From positions 451,857 through 515,856 of the forward strand of contig NZ_SNZC01000001.1 of the NCBI RefSeq assembly GCF_004363695.1: a DNA stretch of 64,000 bases, read 5' to 3'. Under the pieces are notes generated by a model that was not told the origin of the DNA, ran no database searches, and worked only from the letters and a program-made list of their open reading frames with translations. The translations under genes were made by a program, and so were the position numbers. Positions 38,096 to 45,941 of this stretch are shown here, piece by piece (position 1 is the first letter of the stretch; each line of letters begins with the position of its first letter). This DNA comes from Flavobacterium cheniae. Its GTDB lineage: Bacteria; Bacteroidota; Bacteroidia; Flavobacteriales; Flavobacteriaceae.

Positions 38096-39004
38096 ATGAA
38101 ACTACTTACTTACAAAACACAAGACACCGAGCCACGTTTAGGCTTCATTCATAACAATCAAGTAATTGACATGGAAGATTTTGGAGAGATATCAAATTTC
38201 CCATTACCTAACGATATGTTGGAATTAATTGATATGGGATTTGAAATTATTCCAGAAATCACAGAAATGATTGCGGAGACACCTGAAAATTTCTTCGAAG
38301 AAATCGCTTATGAAATGAACGAAGTAACGATTTTAGCACCAATCGAAAAACCAAGAAAAAATATCATCGGAATTGGTTTGAATTATACCGAACATGTGGC
38401 AGAAAGTGCTCGTACTTTAGATACCACTGGAAAACTTCCAACAAAACCAATTATCTTCTCAAAACCACCAACAACAGTTACGGCTACGAATACTGAAATC
38501 ATCAAAAATACGAAGTTGACTTCGCAATTAGATTGGGAATGTGAATTAGCTGTAATTGTCTCAAAGAAAGGAAAATACGTGCCAAAATCTGAAGCATTAG
38601 ATTATGTATTTGGTTACACAGTTATCAACGATATCTCAGCGCGTGATTGTCGTCGTGAAGGACAATGGATTGTTTCCAAAGGACAAGATACTTTTGCTCC
38701 AATGGGGCCAGTTATCGTAACAAAGGACGAAATTGAAAATCCACACAACTTGAATTTGTCATTAAAAGTAAACGGAGTTGAAAAACAAAATTCGAATACT
38801 AAATTAATGTTATTCAACATCAACGATTTAATTGAAGATTTAAGTACCGTTTTTACTTTAGATGCTGGCGACATCATCGCAACAGGAACACCAGCAGGTG
38901 TTGGAGCAGGAAGAGATCCTCAAGAATGGATGTATGATGGAGATGTTGTGGAAGCTACTGTGGAAGGAATTGGTACAATAGTAAATACAATTAGAGAAAT
39001 ATAA
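38096..39004 (+). CDS. FAH-family hydrolase (maleyl-/fumarylpyruvate hydrolase)
   Basis: The 302-aa protein has the fumarylacetoacetate hydrolase fold: GIGLNYTEHVAES, DWECELAVIVSKKGKYVP with the metal-binding Glu pair, NDISARDCRREGQW, VSKGQDTFAPMGP and DIIATGTPAGVG. It should cleave the ring-fission product. There is no maleylpyruvate isomerase in the cluster and a maleate isomerase follows. I therefore infer direct hydrolysis of maleylpyruvate to maleate and pyruvate. Confidence 0.85.
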   Translation: MKLLTYKTQDTEPRLGFIHNNQVIDMEDFGEISNFPLPNDMLELIDMGFEIIPEITEMIAETPENFFEEIAYEMNEVTILAPIEKPRKNIIGIGLNYTEHVAESARTLDTTGKLPTKPIIFSKPPTTVTATNTEIIKNTKLTSQLDWECELAVIVSKKGKYVPKSEALDYVFGYTVINDISARDCRREGQWIVSKGQDTFAPMGPVIVTKDEIENPHNLNLSLKVNGVEKQNSNTKLMLFNINDLIEDLSTVFTLDAGDIIATGTPAGVGAGRDPQEWMYDGDVVEATVEGIGTIVNTIREI

Positions 39005-39050
39005 AAACTTTGCGAACTTTGCGAAAACCTTTGTGTCTTTGCGGTTAAAA
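39005..39050 (+). repeat. Dispersed TTTGCG-rich spacer element, copy 2
   Basis: AAACTTTGCGAACTTTGCGA and following CTTTGTGTCTTTGCGGTTAA match the copy at 38042-38086. Both are spacers in the same operon. It is noncoding. Confidence 0.55.
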
Positions 39051-39058
39051 TAAGAATA

Positions 39059-39808
39059 ATGAAAAAATACAGAATAGGCCAAATAGTTCCATCATCAAAC
39101 GTAACGATGGAAACCGAAATACCAGCAATCTTTCGTTCACGCGAAACCATTTTACCAGAACGTTTTACGTTTCACAGCAGTAGAATGCGCATGAAAAAAG
39201 TTACCAAAGAAGAATTGGAAGCTATGGATGCCATGAGTTTAAAATGTGCGCAAGAATTATCTGATGCTCATGTTGACGTAATGGGTTATGCTTGTTTAGT
39301 AGCCATTATGAGTATGGGTCGCGGTTATCATTGTGTATCAGAAGTAAATTTACATCAAGAAACGGTAGCAAACGACTTCCCTACTCCAATTGTAACTTCG
39401 GCTGGTGCTTTGATTAATGGATTGAAAGTTTTAGGTGCGAAACAAATTTCAATTATCACACCATATATGCGTCCATTAACCGACATGGTGGTGGATTATA
39501 TCGAAAATCAAGGTATCAAAGTAAAACAAAGCATTGCATTGGAAATTCCAGATAACTTAGAAGTGGCTGCTCAAAATCCGATGAATTTATTGGAGATTTA
39601 TAAACAATTGGATTTAACCGATGTGGATGTTTTGGTTGCTTCAGCTTGTGTACAAATGCCATCGCTAGAAGCGATTGATTTAATACAAGCAGAATGCGGA
39701 ATTCCTGTCACTTCAGCAGCGGTTTGCACAACATACGAAATGATGAAGAAATTAGGAATCGAAGCCAAATCAGCTATTGGTGGTGAATTGTTAAGTGGAA
39801 AGTATTAA
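39059..39808 (+). CDS. Maleate cis-trans isomerase
   Basis: The 249-aa protein belongs to the Asp/Glu racemase superfamily, NicE-like. Two catalytic cysteines are visible: Cys79 in VMGYACLVAIMS and Cys197 in LVASACVQMPSLEAID. It also has QIVPSSNVTMETE at the N terminus. It converts maleate to fumarate, which joins the citric acid cycle. As last gene of the cluster it defines the lower route. Its stop overlaps the convergent metalloprotease gene by 4 bp. Confidence 0.87.
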   Translation: MKKYRIGQIVPSSNVTMETEIPAIFRSRETILPERFTFHSSRMRMKKVTKEELEAMDAMSLKCAQELSDAHVDVMGYACLVAIMSMGRGYHCVSEVNLHQETVANDFPTPIVTSAGALINGLKVLGAKQISIITPYMRPLTDMVVDYIENQGIKVKQSIALEIPDNLEVAAQNPMNLLEIYKQLDLTDVDVLVASACVQMPSLEAIDLIQAECGIPVTSAAVCTTYEMMKKLGIEAKSAIGGELLSGKY

Positions 39809-40422
39809 TTCAATTGCGCTTTACATTTCCCACACAACGCCAATTTCGCATGATCAATAGTTTTCACACTTTCCACAGCATCTGTCATAACGCAGGTTTT
39901 GTCTGGACAATGCGGTAATCCTAAATTATGCCCAAATTCATGAACTGCAACTTTCTTAAAACGTGTAAAATGTGTTTTTGAATTGGGATGTTGAATGCGA
40001 AAAGTCGAAACAATACAACTATTCCCTGGGCAATACGCCAAACCCATAATTCCCCAATCAGCATATTTGTAGGTTGGGGTTTTTATTTTTCCCCATTTGT
40101 CTTTCTTTGTTACCGAAATATCTTTTGAAGTCAATCCTAAAACAAAATCTATCGAATCTACTATATTCTTTTTCTGTAAATTAATCATTTTATCTGCACG
40201 ATAACGAGGTGATTTCACTTCTGTAAAAGCTTCTTTATATAATTCTTTAGCAGGAAGAATAACCGTTTTAATCTGATAAAAATCGGCAATTGTCTTAGCG
40301 ATAGTGTCAGTTTTATCTTCTGGAAATATGCCATAAGGTTGAATGCCAACGGTTAACTTTTCGGTTTCGTTGGATTGGCAACTAAAAAATAGAATCGCAA
40401 GAATAATTATAAACTTTTTCAT
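39805..40422 (-). CDS. Archaemetzincin-type zinc metalloprotease, lipoprotein
   Basis: The start at 40422 (MKKFIIILAILFFSC) gives a 205-aa lipoprotein; a longer upstream frame is not supported. The extended zinc motif HEFGHNLGLPHC is followed by CVMTDA and a CGKC pair, which is the archaemetzincin pattern with additional Cys ligands. It should be an envelope-anchored metallopeptidase of unknown substrate. It lies between the aromatic cluster and a Crp-type regulator gene, divergent from the latter. Confidence 0.83.
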   Translation of the reverse strand: MKKFIIILAILFFSCQSNETEKLTVGIQPYGIFPEDKTDTIAKTIADFYQIKTVILPAKELYKEAFTEVKSPRYRADKMINLQKKNIVDSIDFVLGLTSKDISVTKKDKWGKIKTPTYKYADWGIMGLAYCPGNSCIVSTFRIQHPNSKTHFTRFKKVAVHEFGHNLGLPHCPDKTCVMTDAVESVKTIDHAKLALCGKCKAQLN

Positions 40423-40482
40423 ACTTTTATGAAACGTGAAAACAATTAAAAAAGTATTTCTCAATTCAACTTCAATGACTTT

Positions 40483-41058
40483 ATGCAAAATTCTGATATT
40501 CTTTTACAAACATTAAAACAGATTACCAATTTAGAAGCCCATGAAGAACAATTGTTCTTAGATGCTTTCAAACCTTACAAGTTGAAAAAGAATGAACACT
40601 TTTTACAAGCTACAGAAGTGTGTACTAAACTTGGTTTTTTGTGTAAAGGATTGGTTCGTTATTACGTTTTTAGAAATGATGAAGAAGCAACTTTGGAATT
40701 TACCAAAGAAGGTGAATTTGTTGCAGATTATGGAAGTTTTATTTCTAAAGAACCGTCAATACAAAATATTCAAGCATTAGAGGATTGTGAATTTTTAGTT
40801 ATTGATTATGATAAATTACAAGAACTCTATAAGATTTCAAAAAATGCCAATTTATTAGGGAGAATTATTATTGAGCATCGATTTATTATCATGGTGAATC
40901 AATTGTTGACGGTTCATCGTTATAATCCAGAAGATCGTTACCGCTATTTTTTGGAACATTACAAGGATTTGACCCAACGTATTCCTCAATATTTAATTGC
41001 TTCCTATGTTGGAGTAAAACCGCAATCGTTAAGCCGCATCCGAAAACGCATTTATTAA
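40483..41058 (+). CDS. Crp/Fnr family transcriptional regulator
   Basis: The 191-aa protein has a cyclic-nucleotide-binding-like domain (~25-115) without a clear cAMP pocket. The DNA-binding end has a helix-turn-helix (PQYLIASYVGVKPQSLSRIRKRIY). No Cys cluster for an iron-sulfur sensor is seen. It is close to the flavobacterial Crp group that often regulates a neighbour. The adjacent sterol-desaturase gene or the metalloprotease are candidate targets. Confidence 0.82.
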   Translation: MQNSDILLQTLKQITNLEAHEEQLFLDAFKPYKLKKNEHFLQATEVCTKLGFLCKGLVRYYVFRNDEEATLEFTKEGEFVADYGSFISKEPSIQNIQALEDCEFLVIDYDKLQELYKISKNANLLGRIIIEHRFIIMVNQLLTVHRYNPEDRYRYFLEHYKDLTQRIPQYLIASYVGVKPQSLSRIRKRIY

Positions 41059-41126
41059 CTTAGGTGCATCAATTGTATCTTTAGTGGATAGTAATTTTGG
41101 TATAGAAATCAATTAAAAAAATTACT

Positions 41127-41849
41127 ATGACACTTACCATCATCTTTATCGTTTTTGGAGGTTGCTTTTTATTAGAGCGATTAATTCCGGGTTGGAAATT
41201 ACCAGAAGTTCCTACTTGGACTATCAGAGTTTTAGCAGTAAACTTTATTCAATTAGGTGTTGTGACTTTAGCAGGTTATACTTGGGAAATTTGGCTTTCA
41301 CAATATTCCTTATTCCATCTTTCAAATCATGTAAACCCATTTTTAGGCGGACTTATCGCCTACTTTATTGCAACATTTATCTTTTATTGGTGGCACAGAT
41401 GGAGACACAAAATCGATTATTTATGGACGCATTTTCACCAAATTCATCATAGTCCACAACGTTTAGAAGTTATTACTTCATTTTATAAGCATCCTCTGGA
41501 AATGACTGTAAATTCAATTATTGGAAGTCTATTAGTGTTTACCACTTTAGGATTAGATGTTGAAGCTGGCGCTGTTTATACACTATTTACAGCTTTGGGT
41601 GAATTCTTTTATCATACTAATGTAAAAACACCGCAATGGGTTGGGTATATTTTTCAACGTCCAGAAATGCATAGAATTCACCATGAATACAATAAGCATA
41701 CGAATAATTATGGCGATATTGTTTGGTGGGACATGCTTTTTGGAACTTATGAAAATCCAAAAGAATTCAAATCAACATGTGGATTTGACAATGAAAAAGA
41801 ACAACGATTATTTGAAATGCTTCAATTTAAAGATGTTCATAAAGAGTAA
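41127..41849 (+). CDS. Sterol desaturase / fatty acid hydroxylase family membrane protein
   Basis: The 240-aa protein has four membrane segments and the di-iron His motifs of the family: WWHRWRHKIDYLWTHFHQIHH and MHRIHHEYNKHTNNYGD. It should hydroxylate or desaturate a membrane lipid. It follows the Crp-type regulator by 68 bp. A perfect terminator comes directly after. The lipid substrate is unknown. Confidence 0.85.
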   Translation: MTLTIIFIVFGGCFLLERLIPGWKLPEVPTWTIRVLAVNFIQLGVVTLAGYTWEIWLSQYSLFHLSNHVNPFLGGLIAYFIATFIFYWWHRWRHKIDYLWTHFHQIHHSPQRLEVITSFYKHPLEMTVNSIIGSLLVFTTLGLDVEAGAVYTLFTALGEFFYHTNVKTPQWVGYIFQRPEMHRIHHEYNKHTNNYGDIVWWDMLFGTYENPKEFKSTCGFDNEKEQRLFEMLQFKDVHKE

Positions 41850-41857
41850 AAAACGAA

Positions 41858-41888
41858 AAACCCTGAAATTTAGTATTTCAGGGTTTTA
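41858..41888. terminator. Bidirectional terminator
   Basis: AAAACCCTGAAAT (41858-41870) pairs perfectly with ATTTCAGGGTTTT (41876-41888) around TTAGT. It lies between the convergent desaturase and Bax inhibitor genes and serves both strands. Confidence 0.88.
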
Positions 41889-41907
41889 AATATCTTTTGA
41901 AAATCAA

Positions 41908-42597
41908 TTATTTTCTGCTCATTAATATTCTTAAAATATACCAGAACAATAACATAATCGAAGCAAACAATTGTAATGAAGCACCTACGTATTGATCTGT
42001 ACTGAATTGGTCTTTAATTTGACTAGTTTGATATAAAATACTTGCCGAAGCCAATACCACCATACCAACAGAAAACCATAATCCTAAATTAAATCCAAAA
42101 ATTGCACCTACAACAATTACTCCTAAAGCTACAAAACCACCGATAGTTATTGCAGTTCTTAAAAAAGAAAAGTCCGTTTTTGTCATAAAAACAACAGCGG
42201 TTAATCCAGAAAACATGAATAAGGTGATAATCGCTGCTTGCATAATCATTTCGCTACCAGAATATAAAACAGCCATAGCAATCATTGGTAAGAAAACAAT
42301 TGCTTGTAATAGCACGTATAATCCTAAACCTAAATATTGTTTGTCTCTATCAGGATGAAAAACCAATCGGTCTGATAAGGTAGAACCCAACCAAAATAAT
42401 CCTAAAATAAATAACCAAACGAATTTCCCACCCATCATAGCTAATATCCAATCCATAGGAACAATTCGCAATAAAATTGATTCTACTAGCATAAAAGCTA
42501 AAATAGCGTAAGCAACATGACTATACGTCTTTTTAAAAAAAGTAGCTCTGTCCGCATCGGTTGCATAAGAAACCACCACATTGTTTTCTGAGTTCAT
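41908..42597 (-). CDS. Bax inhibitor-1 (YccA/TMBIM) family membrane protein
   Basis: The start at 42597 (MNSENNVVVSYATDADR) gives 229 aa with seven membrane helices. Family features are FFKKTYSHVAYAILAFM at the start of helix 1 and a C-terminal acidic/Gln pattern (SILYQTSQIKDQFSTDQYVGASLQLF). These proteins are pH-sensitive calcium channels or modulators of FtsH in other bacteria. It is probably monocistronic. Confidence 0.88.
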   Translation of the reverse strand: MNSENNVVVSYATDADRATFFKKTYSHVAYAILAFMLVESILLRIVPMDWILAMMGGKFVWLFILGLFWLGSTLSDRLVFHPDRDKQYLGLGLYVLLQAIVFLPMIAMAVLYSGSEMIMQAAIITLFMFSGLTAVVFMTKTDFSFLRTAITIGGFVALGVIVVGAIFGFNLGLWFSVGMVVLASASILYQTSQIKDQFSTDQYVGASLQLFASIMLLFWYILRILMSRK

Positions 42598-42687
42598 AAA
42601 ATTTAGTTTAAAGTTTATCGAATTTAAGATTTTCAATCAAATAAAAAAACTTTAAATCTATTTTAATCCTTGAAAAGTATCTAAAAT

Positions 42688-43650
42688 TTAAAAATGTTGA
42701 GCTATGTAAAAGTATATAGGCATTCCAATGGTAATATTAACAGGAAATGTTATGGCTAATGCCATGGGTAAAAACAAACCTGGATTAGCTTTAGGAACCG
42801 TTATTTTCATAGCCGCAGGAACAGCAATATAAGAAGCACTTGCTGCAAGAATGGCAAAAATGAAGCGATTAGATACATCATCCGTGACAAATCCACTCAA
42901 CCAAGCAAAAATACCTCCATTTACTAACGGAATTAATAAGGCAAAAGCAAACGGAAACCAACCATGAGCAAAGAAGGATTTCAATTTTTTTCCGCTTGTG
43001 ATTCCCATATCCAATAAGAAAATAGCTAAAAACCCTTTAAACAAATCATTGGTAAAAGGTTGAATTCCTTGTGCTTCTTTGGCACTTGTAAGATAACCAA
43101 TAATCAAACTTCCCAAAATCAACAACACGCTTCCATTGGTAAACGAGTGGCGTAAAATTTCAGTTTTATTAATTTTTTGCGTTTTTTCTTTATTAAAAAT
43201 CGATATTAATACCAAACCTACAATAATGGCAGGCGATTCCATGAGCGCCATAATAGCTACCATATAACCGTGAAGTTCCAATTGATGTGATTCTAAATAG
43301 GAAACAGCAGTTACAAAAGTTACGGCACTAATTGAACCATAAGCTGCAGCAATGGCTCCAGCATCATATACATTCAATTTACGTTTTAGTATGAAAAAGG
43401 TATACAATGGAATCACTATTGCAATGGACATTCCGAATAGCATGGACCAAATAATTTCACTGTTAATCGTTTCATGTGATAATTCTTGACCTCCTTTAAA
43501 TCCAATAGCAAACAGTAAGTATAAAGAAATGAATTTAGACGAATTATTAGGAATTTCTAAGTCACTTTTTAAGCTAACTGCAATAATTCCTAAGATAAAA
43601 TAAAGTAAGGCCGGATTGGTTAAATTTTCAAATAATAAGCTAAAATCCAT
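42688..43650 (-). CDS. Sodium-dependent bicarbonate transport family permease (SbtA-like)
   Basis: The 320-aa protein has about ten membrane segments. It contains FAIGFKGGQEL, AAAYGSISAVTFVTAVSYLE and ASASYIAVPAAMKITVPKANP, which match the SbtA family. It may import bicarbonate or a related anion with sodium. It lacks a PII-like SbtB partner nearby. It is 24 bp downstream of the Sua5-type gene, so probably co-transcribed, with no obvious functional tie. Confidence 0.83.
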   Translation of the reverse strand: MDFSLLFENLTNPALLYFILGIIAVSLKSDLEIPNNSSKFISLYLLFAIGFKGGQELSHETINSEIIWSMLFGMSIAIVIPLYTFFILKRKLNVYDAGAIAAAYGSISAVTFVTAVSYLESHQLELHGYMVAIMALMESPAIIVGLVLISIFNKEKTQKINKTEILRHSFTNGSVLLILGSLIIGYLTSAKEAQGIQPFTNDLFKGFLAIFLLDMGITSGKKLKSFFAHGWFPFAFALLIPLVNGGIFAWLSGFVTDDVSNRFIFAILAASASYIAVPAAMKITVPKANPGLFLPMALAITFPVNITIGMPIYFYIAQHF

Positions 43651-43674
43651 TTTATAATTTTTATTTTGTTTTGT

Positions 43675-44628
43675 TTATTTTTTTGAGGCTCTTTCTAATC
43701 TGTCGTTTATTGAAATACCTAATCCATATTCAGGTAAGCGTTCTGCAATGATTAAATCCAAATTCATTTTATCCAATTTATGCATCGCATGGTATAATTT
43801 GGATGCCGCAATTTTTAAATCGCTTTCCTCCGATAAAACGATTTGATTTTTTCTCTCAAAATCAGGCATGAAAGAATTGTAAAGAAGCAATCCAATTTTC
43901 TTATCAGAATACCAATCTAATTCTTCTTGAACATTTCGAGTTAGAATAAAATCGGTTTTTGGAGCGTAATGTTTCAGTAACATTCCGGGTGCGATTGGTT
44001 TTTTATCTTTTTTGTTTAATAATGTTACACTTCCTGATACTTTTTCAATTTCTTCCAATGCCAATGCTCCCAAGCGATATACTACTACTCTATTATTTTC
44101 AAATCCAATAATAGTTGATTCTATTCCTGCCGAACATTCGCCGCCTTCTAAAACCATATTGATTTGATTTCCAAAGTAATTTTCAACATGTTCAGCGCTT
44201 GTTGGACTTATGCTCTTAAAAGGATTCGCACTTGGAGCTACCAAAGGAAAATCTAATTGATGCAAAAGTTCTAAAGCCACAGGATGATTAGGCACTCGAA
44301 CCGCTACTGTATCTTGATTGGCTGTAACTAAATCTGGGATATAAGGTTGTTTTTTTAATATTAAAGTTAAAGGTCCTGGCCAAAAAGCATTAGCTAATTC
44401 ATAAGCTATTGGTGGTATTTCTGTAGCGACTTGTGTTAAATCTTCAATTCCTTTAATATGAACAATTAAAGGATTAAAAGTAGGACGTTTTTTTACTTCA
44501 AATATTTTATGAATGGCTTCTGTGTCAAAAGCATTTCCTGCCAAACCGTAAACAGTTTCTGTTGGAAAACCTATTATGCCGTTTTGGTTGAGATGCTGAA
44601 CAGCTAAACTAATATCTTTACTAATCAT
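43675..44628 (-). CDS. L-threonylcarbamoyladenylate synthase (Sua5-type)
   Basis: The start at 44628 (MISKDISLAVQHLNQNG) is preferred. A longer frame overlaps the upstream gene. The 317-aa protein has the YrdC core (GFPTETVYGLAGNAFD, KKRPTFNPLIVH, FWPGPLTLIL, VAVRVPNHP, APSANPFKSISPTSA) and a C-terminal Sua5 domain (KHYAPKTDFIL). It makes threonylcarbamoyl-AMP for the t6A37 modification of ANN-decoding tRNAs. It starts 4 bp after the DUF6671 stop. Confidence 0.92.
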   Translation of the reverse strand: MISKDISLAVQHLNQNGIIGFPTETVYGLAGNAFDTEAIHKIFEVKKRPTFNPLIVHIKGIEDLTQVATEIPPIAYELANAFWPGPLTLILKKQPYIPDLVTANQDTVAVRVPNHPVALELLHQLDFPLVAPSANPFKSISPTSAEHVENYFGNQINMVLEGGECSAGIESTIIGFENNRVVVYRLGALALEEIEKVSGSVTLLNKKDKKPIAPGMLLKHYAPKTDFILTRNVQEELDWYSDKKIGLLLYNSFMPDFERKNQIVLSEESDLKIAASKLYHAMHKLDKMNLDLIIAERLPEYGLGISINDRLERASKK

Positions 44629-44632
44629 TTTT

Positions 44633-45487
44633 TTATGGGTTACAAAAATCACAATACATTGGGTCTTCCGTTTTCTTTCCGTTAGGATATAAAACTTTCG
44701 ATTTGTAATTGCAATGTTGACATTGGTAAATATGTGCTGATGTGGAACGTGTAGGCATTGAACAACTACTACATAATAAACCGGCTTCGGCACCAACCAC
44801 GCCAAAGCCGGGGAAAAGGCATTCGGGACAAACCGATTGCGCCTTTTTTATTAACTTTAAACTAACTTCCTTTATAATTTTAATTCGAGTTGGATTGAAC
44901 ATAGCACGCATATCCGTTTCTATAAAACACGAATTACTCGAAACAACTATTTCATTATATATCTTTTCAACCGAATCATAATCAGTAATTCCTTTGTAAA
45001 TTTTAGTCCAATTTTCAGCAGCATTTTTCATAATAACAGCATGCGAAGGAAATTGAACTTTATCTAAAAATGCCTTTAATTCTTCCTTTGTATGAATTTC
45101 AGAACTATCAAAATTGGTATCCATACTCAATACTCGTTCAACAATTTCGAGATTATTTTTTTGGTCTACCAGCATGATTAATTCGTCATTTGCAGGTGCG
45201 AAAAAAACAGTAGGATGATTCCCAAACGAACCCTCAGTTGCTATTGCCAAATCAAAACCTTCTGATTGCATACCTTCCAAACATTTTTTTCTGAGCGTAG
45301 TTAAAGCATCATCTTTTCTTGCGATTTCTCCCGAAAAGGTGCCTAAACTATCCGTATCAAAGTCTTTCGAAACAAAACAAGTTACTCCAAGAGCTTCTTC
45401 AAGTAAAGGAGCAATAACTTCTTCCTTTTGATGTTTCGTCACGATGAGCAAACGTCGACCAGAAAAAAAATCGGAATTAGTCTTCAT
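44633..45487 (-). CDS. DUF6671 family zinc-ribbon protein
   Basis: The 284-aa protein has an N-terminal Rossmann-like part (RRLLIVTKHQKEEVIAPLL). Its C terminus holds two zinc ribbons (CPECLFPGFG...CSSC and CQHCNYKS...CDFC). I recognise it as DUF6671, function unknown. It overlaps the preceding 92-aa gene by 11 bp and is followed directly by the Sua5-type gene. An RNA or tRNA link is possible but unproven. Confidence 0.75.
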   Translation of the reverse strand: MKTNSDFFSGRRLLIVTKHQKEEVIAPLLEEALGVTCFVSKDFDTDSLGTFSGEIARKDDALTTLRKKCLEGMQSEGFDLAIATEGSFGNHPTVFFAPANDELIMLVDQKNNLEIVERVLSMDTNFDSSEIHTKEELKAFLDKVQFPSHAVIMKNAAENWTKIYKGITDYDSVEKIYNEIVVSSNSCFIETDMRAMFNPTRIKIIKEVSLKLIKKAQSVCPECLFPGFGVVGAEAGLLCSSCSMPTRSTSAHIYQCQHCNYKSKVLYPNGKKTEDPMYCDFCNP

Positions 45488-45755
45488 ACTCGATTTCGAT
45501 GAATGATTTTATTTTGAGTTTTCTATTATGTGCTTTCGCTTCTTCTAAAATTTCAGAAATATGAGCCACACTTTCTTTTAATTGATCAATTCGATGAAGG
45601 GCTTGTTCGTCATCTTCACCAAAACGAATTTGAGAACTAAAATTTTGAACCTTATTAAAATTGATATTTTTATTACACATATCCATCAATATTTCACGCG
45701 CTTCAAACGAATTAAATTCGCCATTAATCAAATTAATTTTCTTCAGGGTTTCCAT
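45477..45755 (-). CDS. Hypothetical helical protein (92 aa)
   Basis: This small acidic protein has a predicted coiled-coil segment (DQLKESVAHISEILEEAKAH). It overlaps its neighbours on both sides (11 bp and 23 bp), as expected for a translationally coupled operon. There is no signal peptide or membrane segment, and I recognise no family. It could be an accessory of the DUF6671 protein. Confidence 0.6.
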   Translation of the reverse strand: METLKKINLINGEFNSFEAREILMDMCNKNINFNKVQNFSSQIRFGEDDEQALHRIDQLKESVAHISEILEEAKAHNRKLKIKSFIEIEYED

Positions 45756-45930
45756 AAGTAATGTCTGTTAAATTATGTATTAAACGAATTATTGTAAGCA
45801 AAACCAAAATAGCTAAACCAGCGTAAAACTCTTGGTAGATGATGTCTGGTGATTCCATCATTTTAAAAACAAGCACTGATTCGACAATCACACATAAAAT
45901 CAAAACGAGTTGTATTGTTATTTTTTTCAT
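45733..45930 (-). CDS. Small two-helix membrane protein (65 aa)
   Basis: The protein has two hydrophobic segments (~5-23 and ~32-50) with a short acidic loop between them, and a C-terminal tail (HNLTDITYGNPEEN). It overlaps the next gene by 23 bp. It lies 11 bp after the isocitrate dehydrogenase stop. No family recognised. Confidence 0.6.
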   Translation of the reverse strand: MKKITIQLVLILCVIVESVLVFKMMESPDIIYQEFYAGLAILVLLTIIRLIHNLTDITYGNPEEN

Positions 45931-45941
45931 GATGTTTTTAT

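Noticed and set aside
44629..44805. N-terminal extension of the Sua5-type protein
   Set aside because: The 59 extra codons overlap the DUF6671 gene in another frame, have no homology to the family, and the ATG at 44628 gives the usual N terminus.
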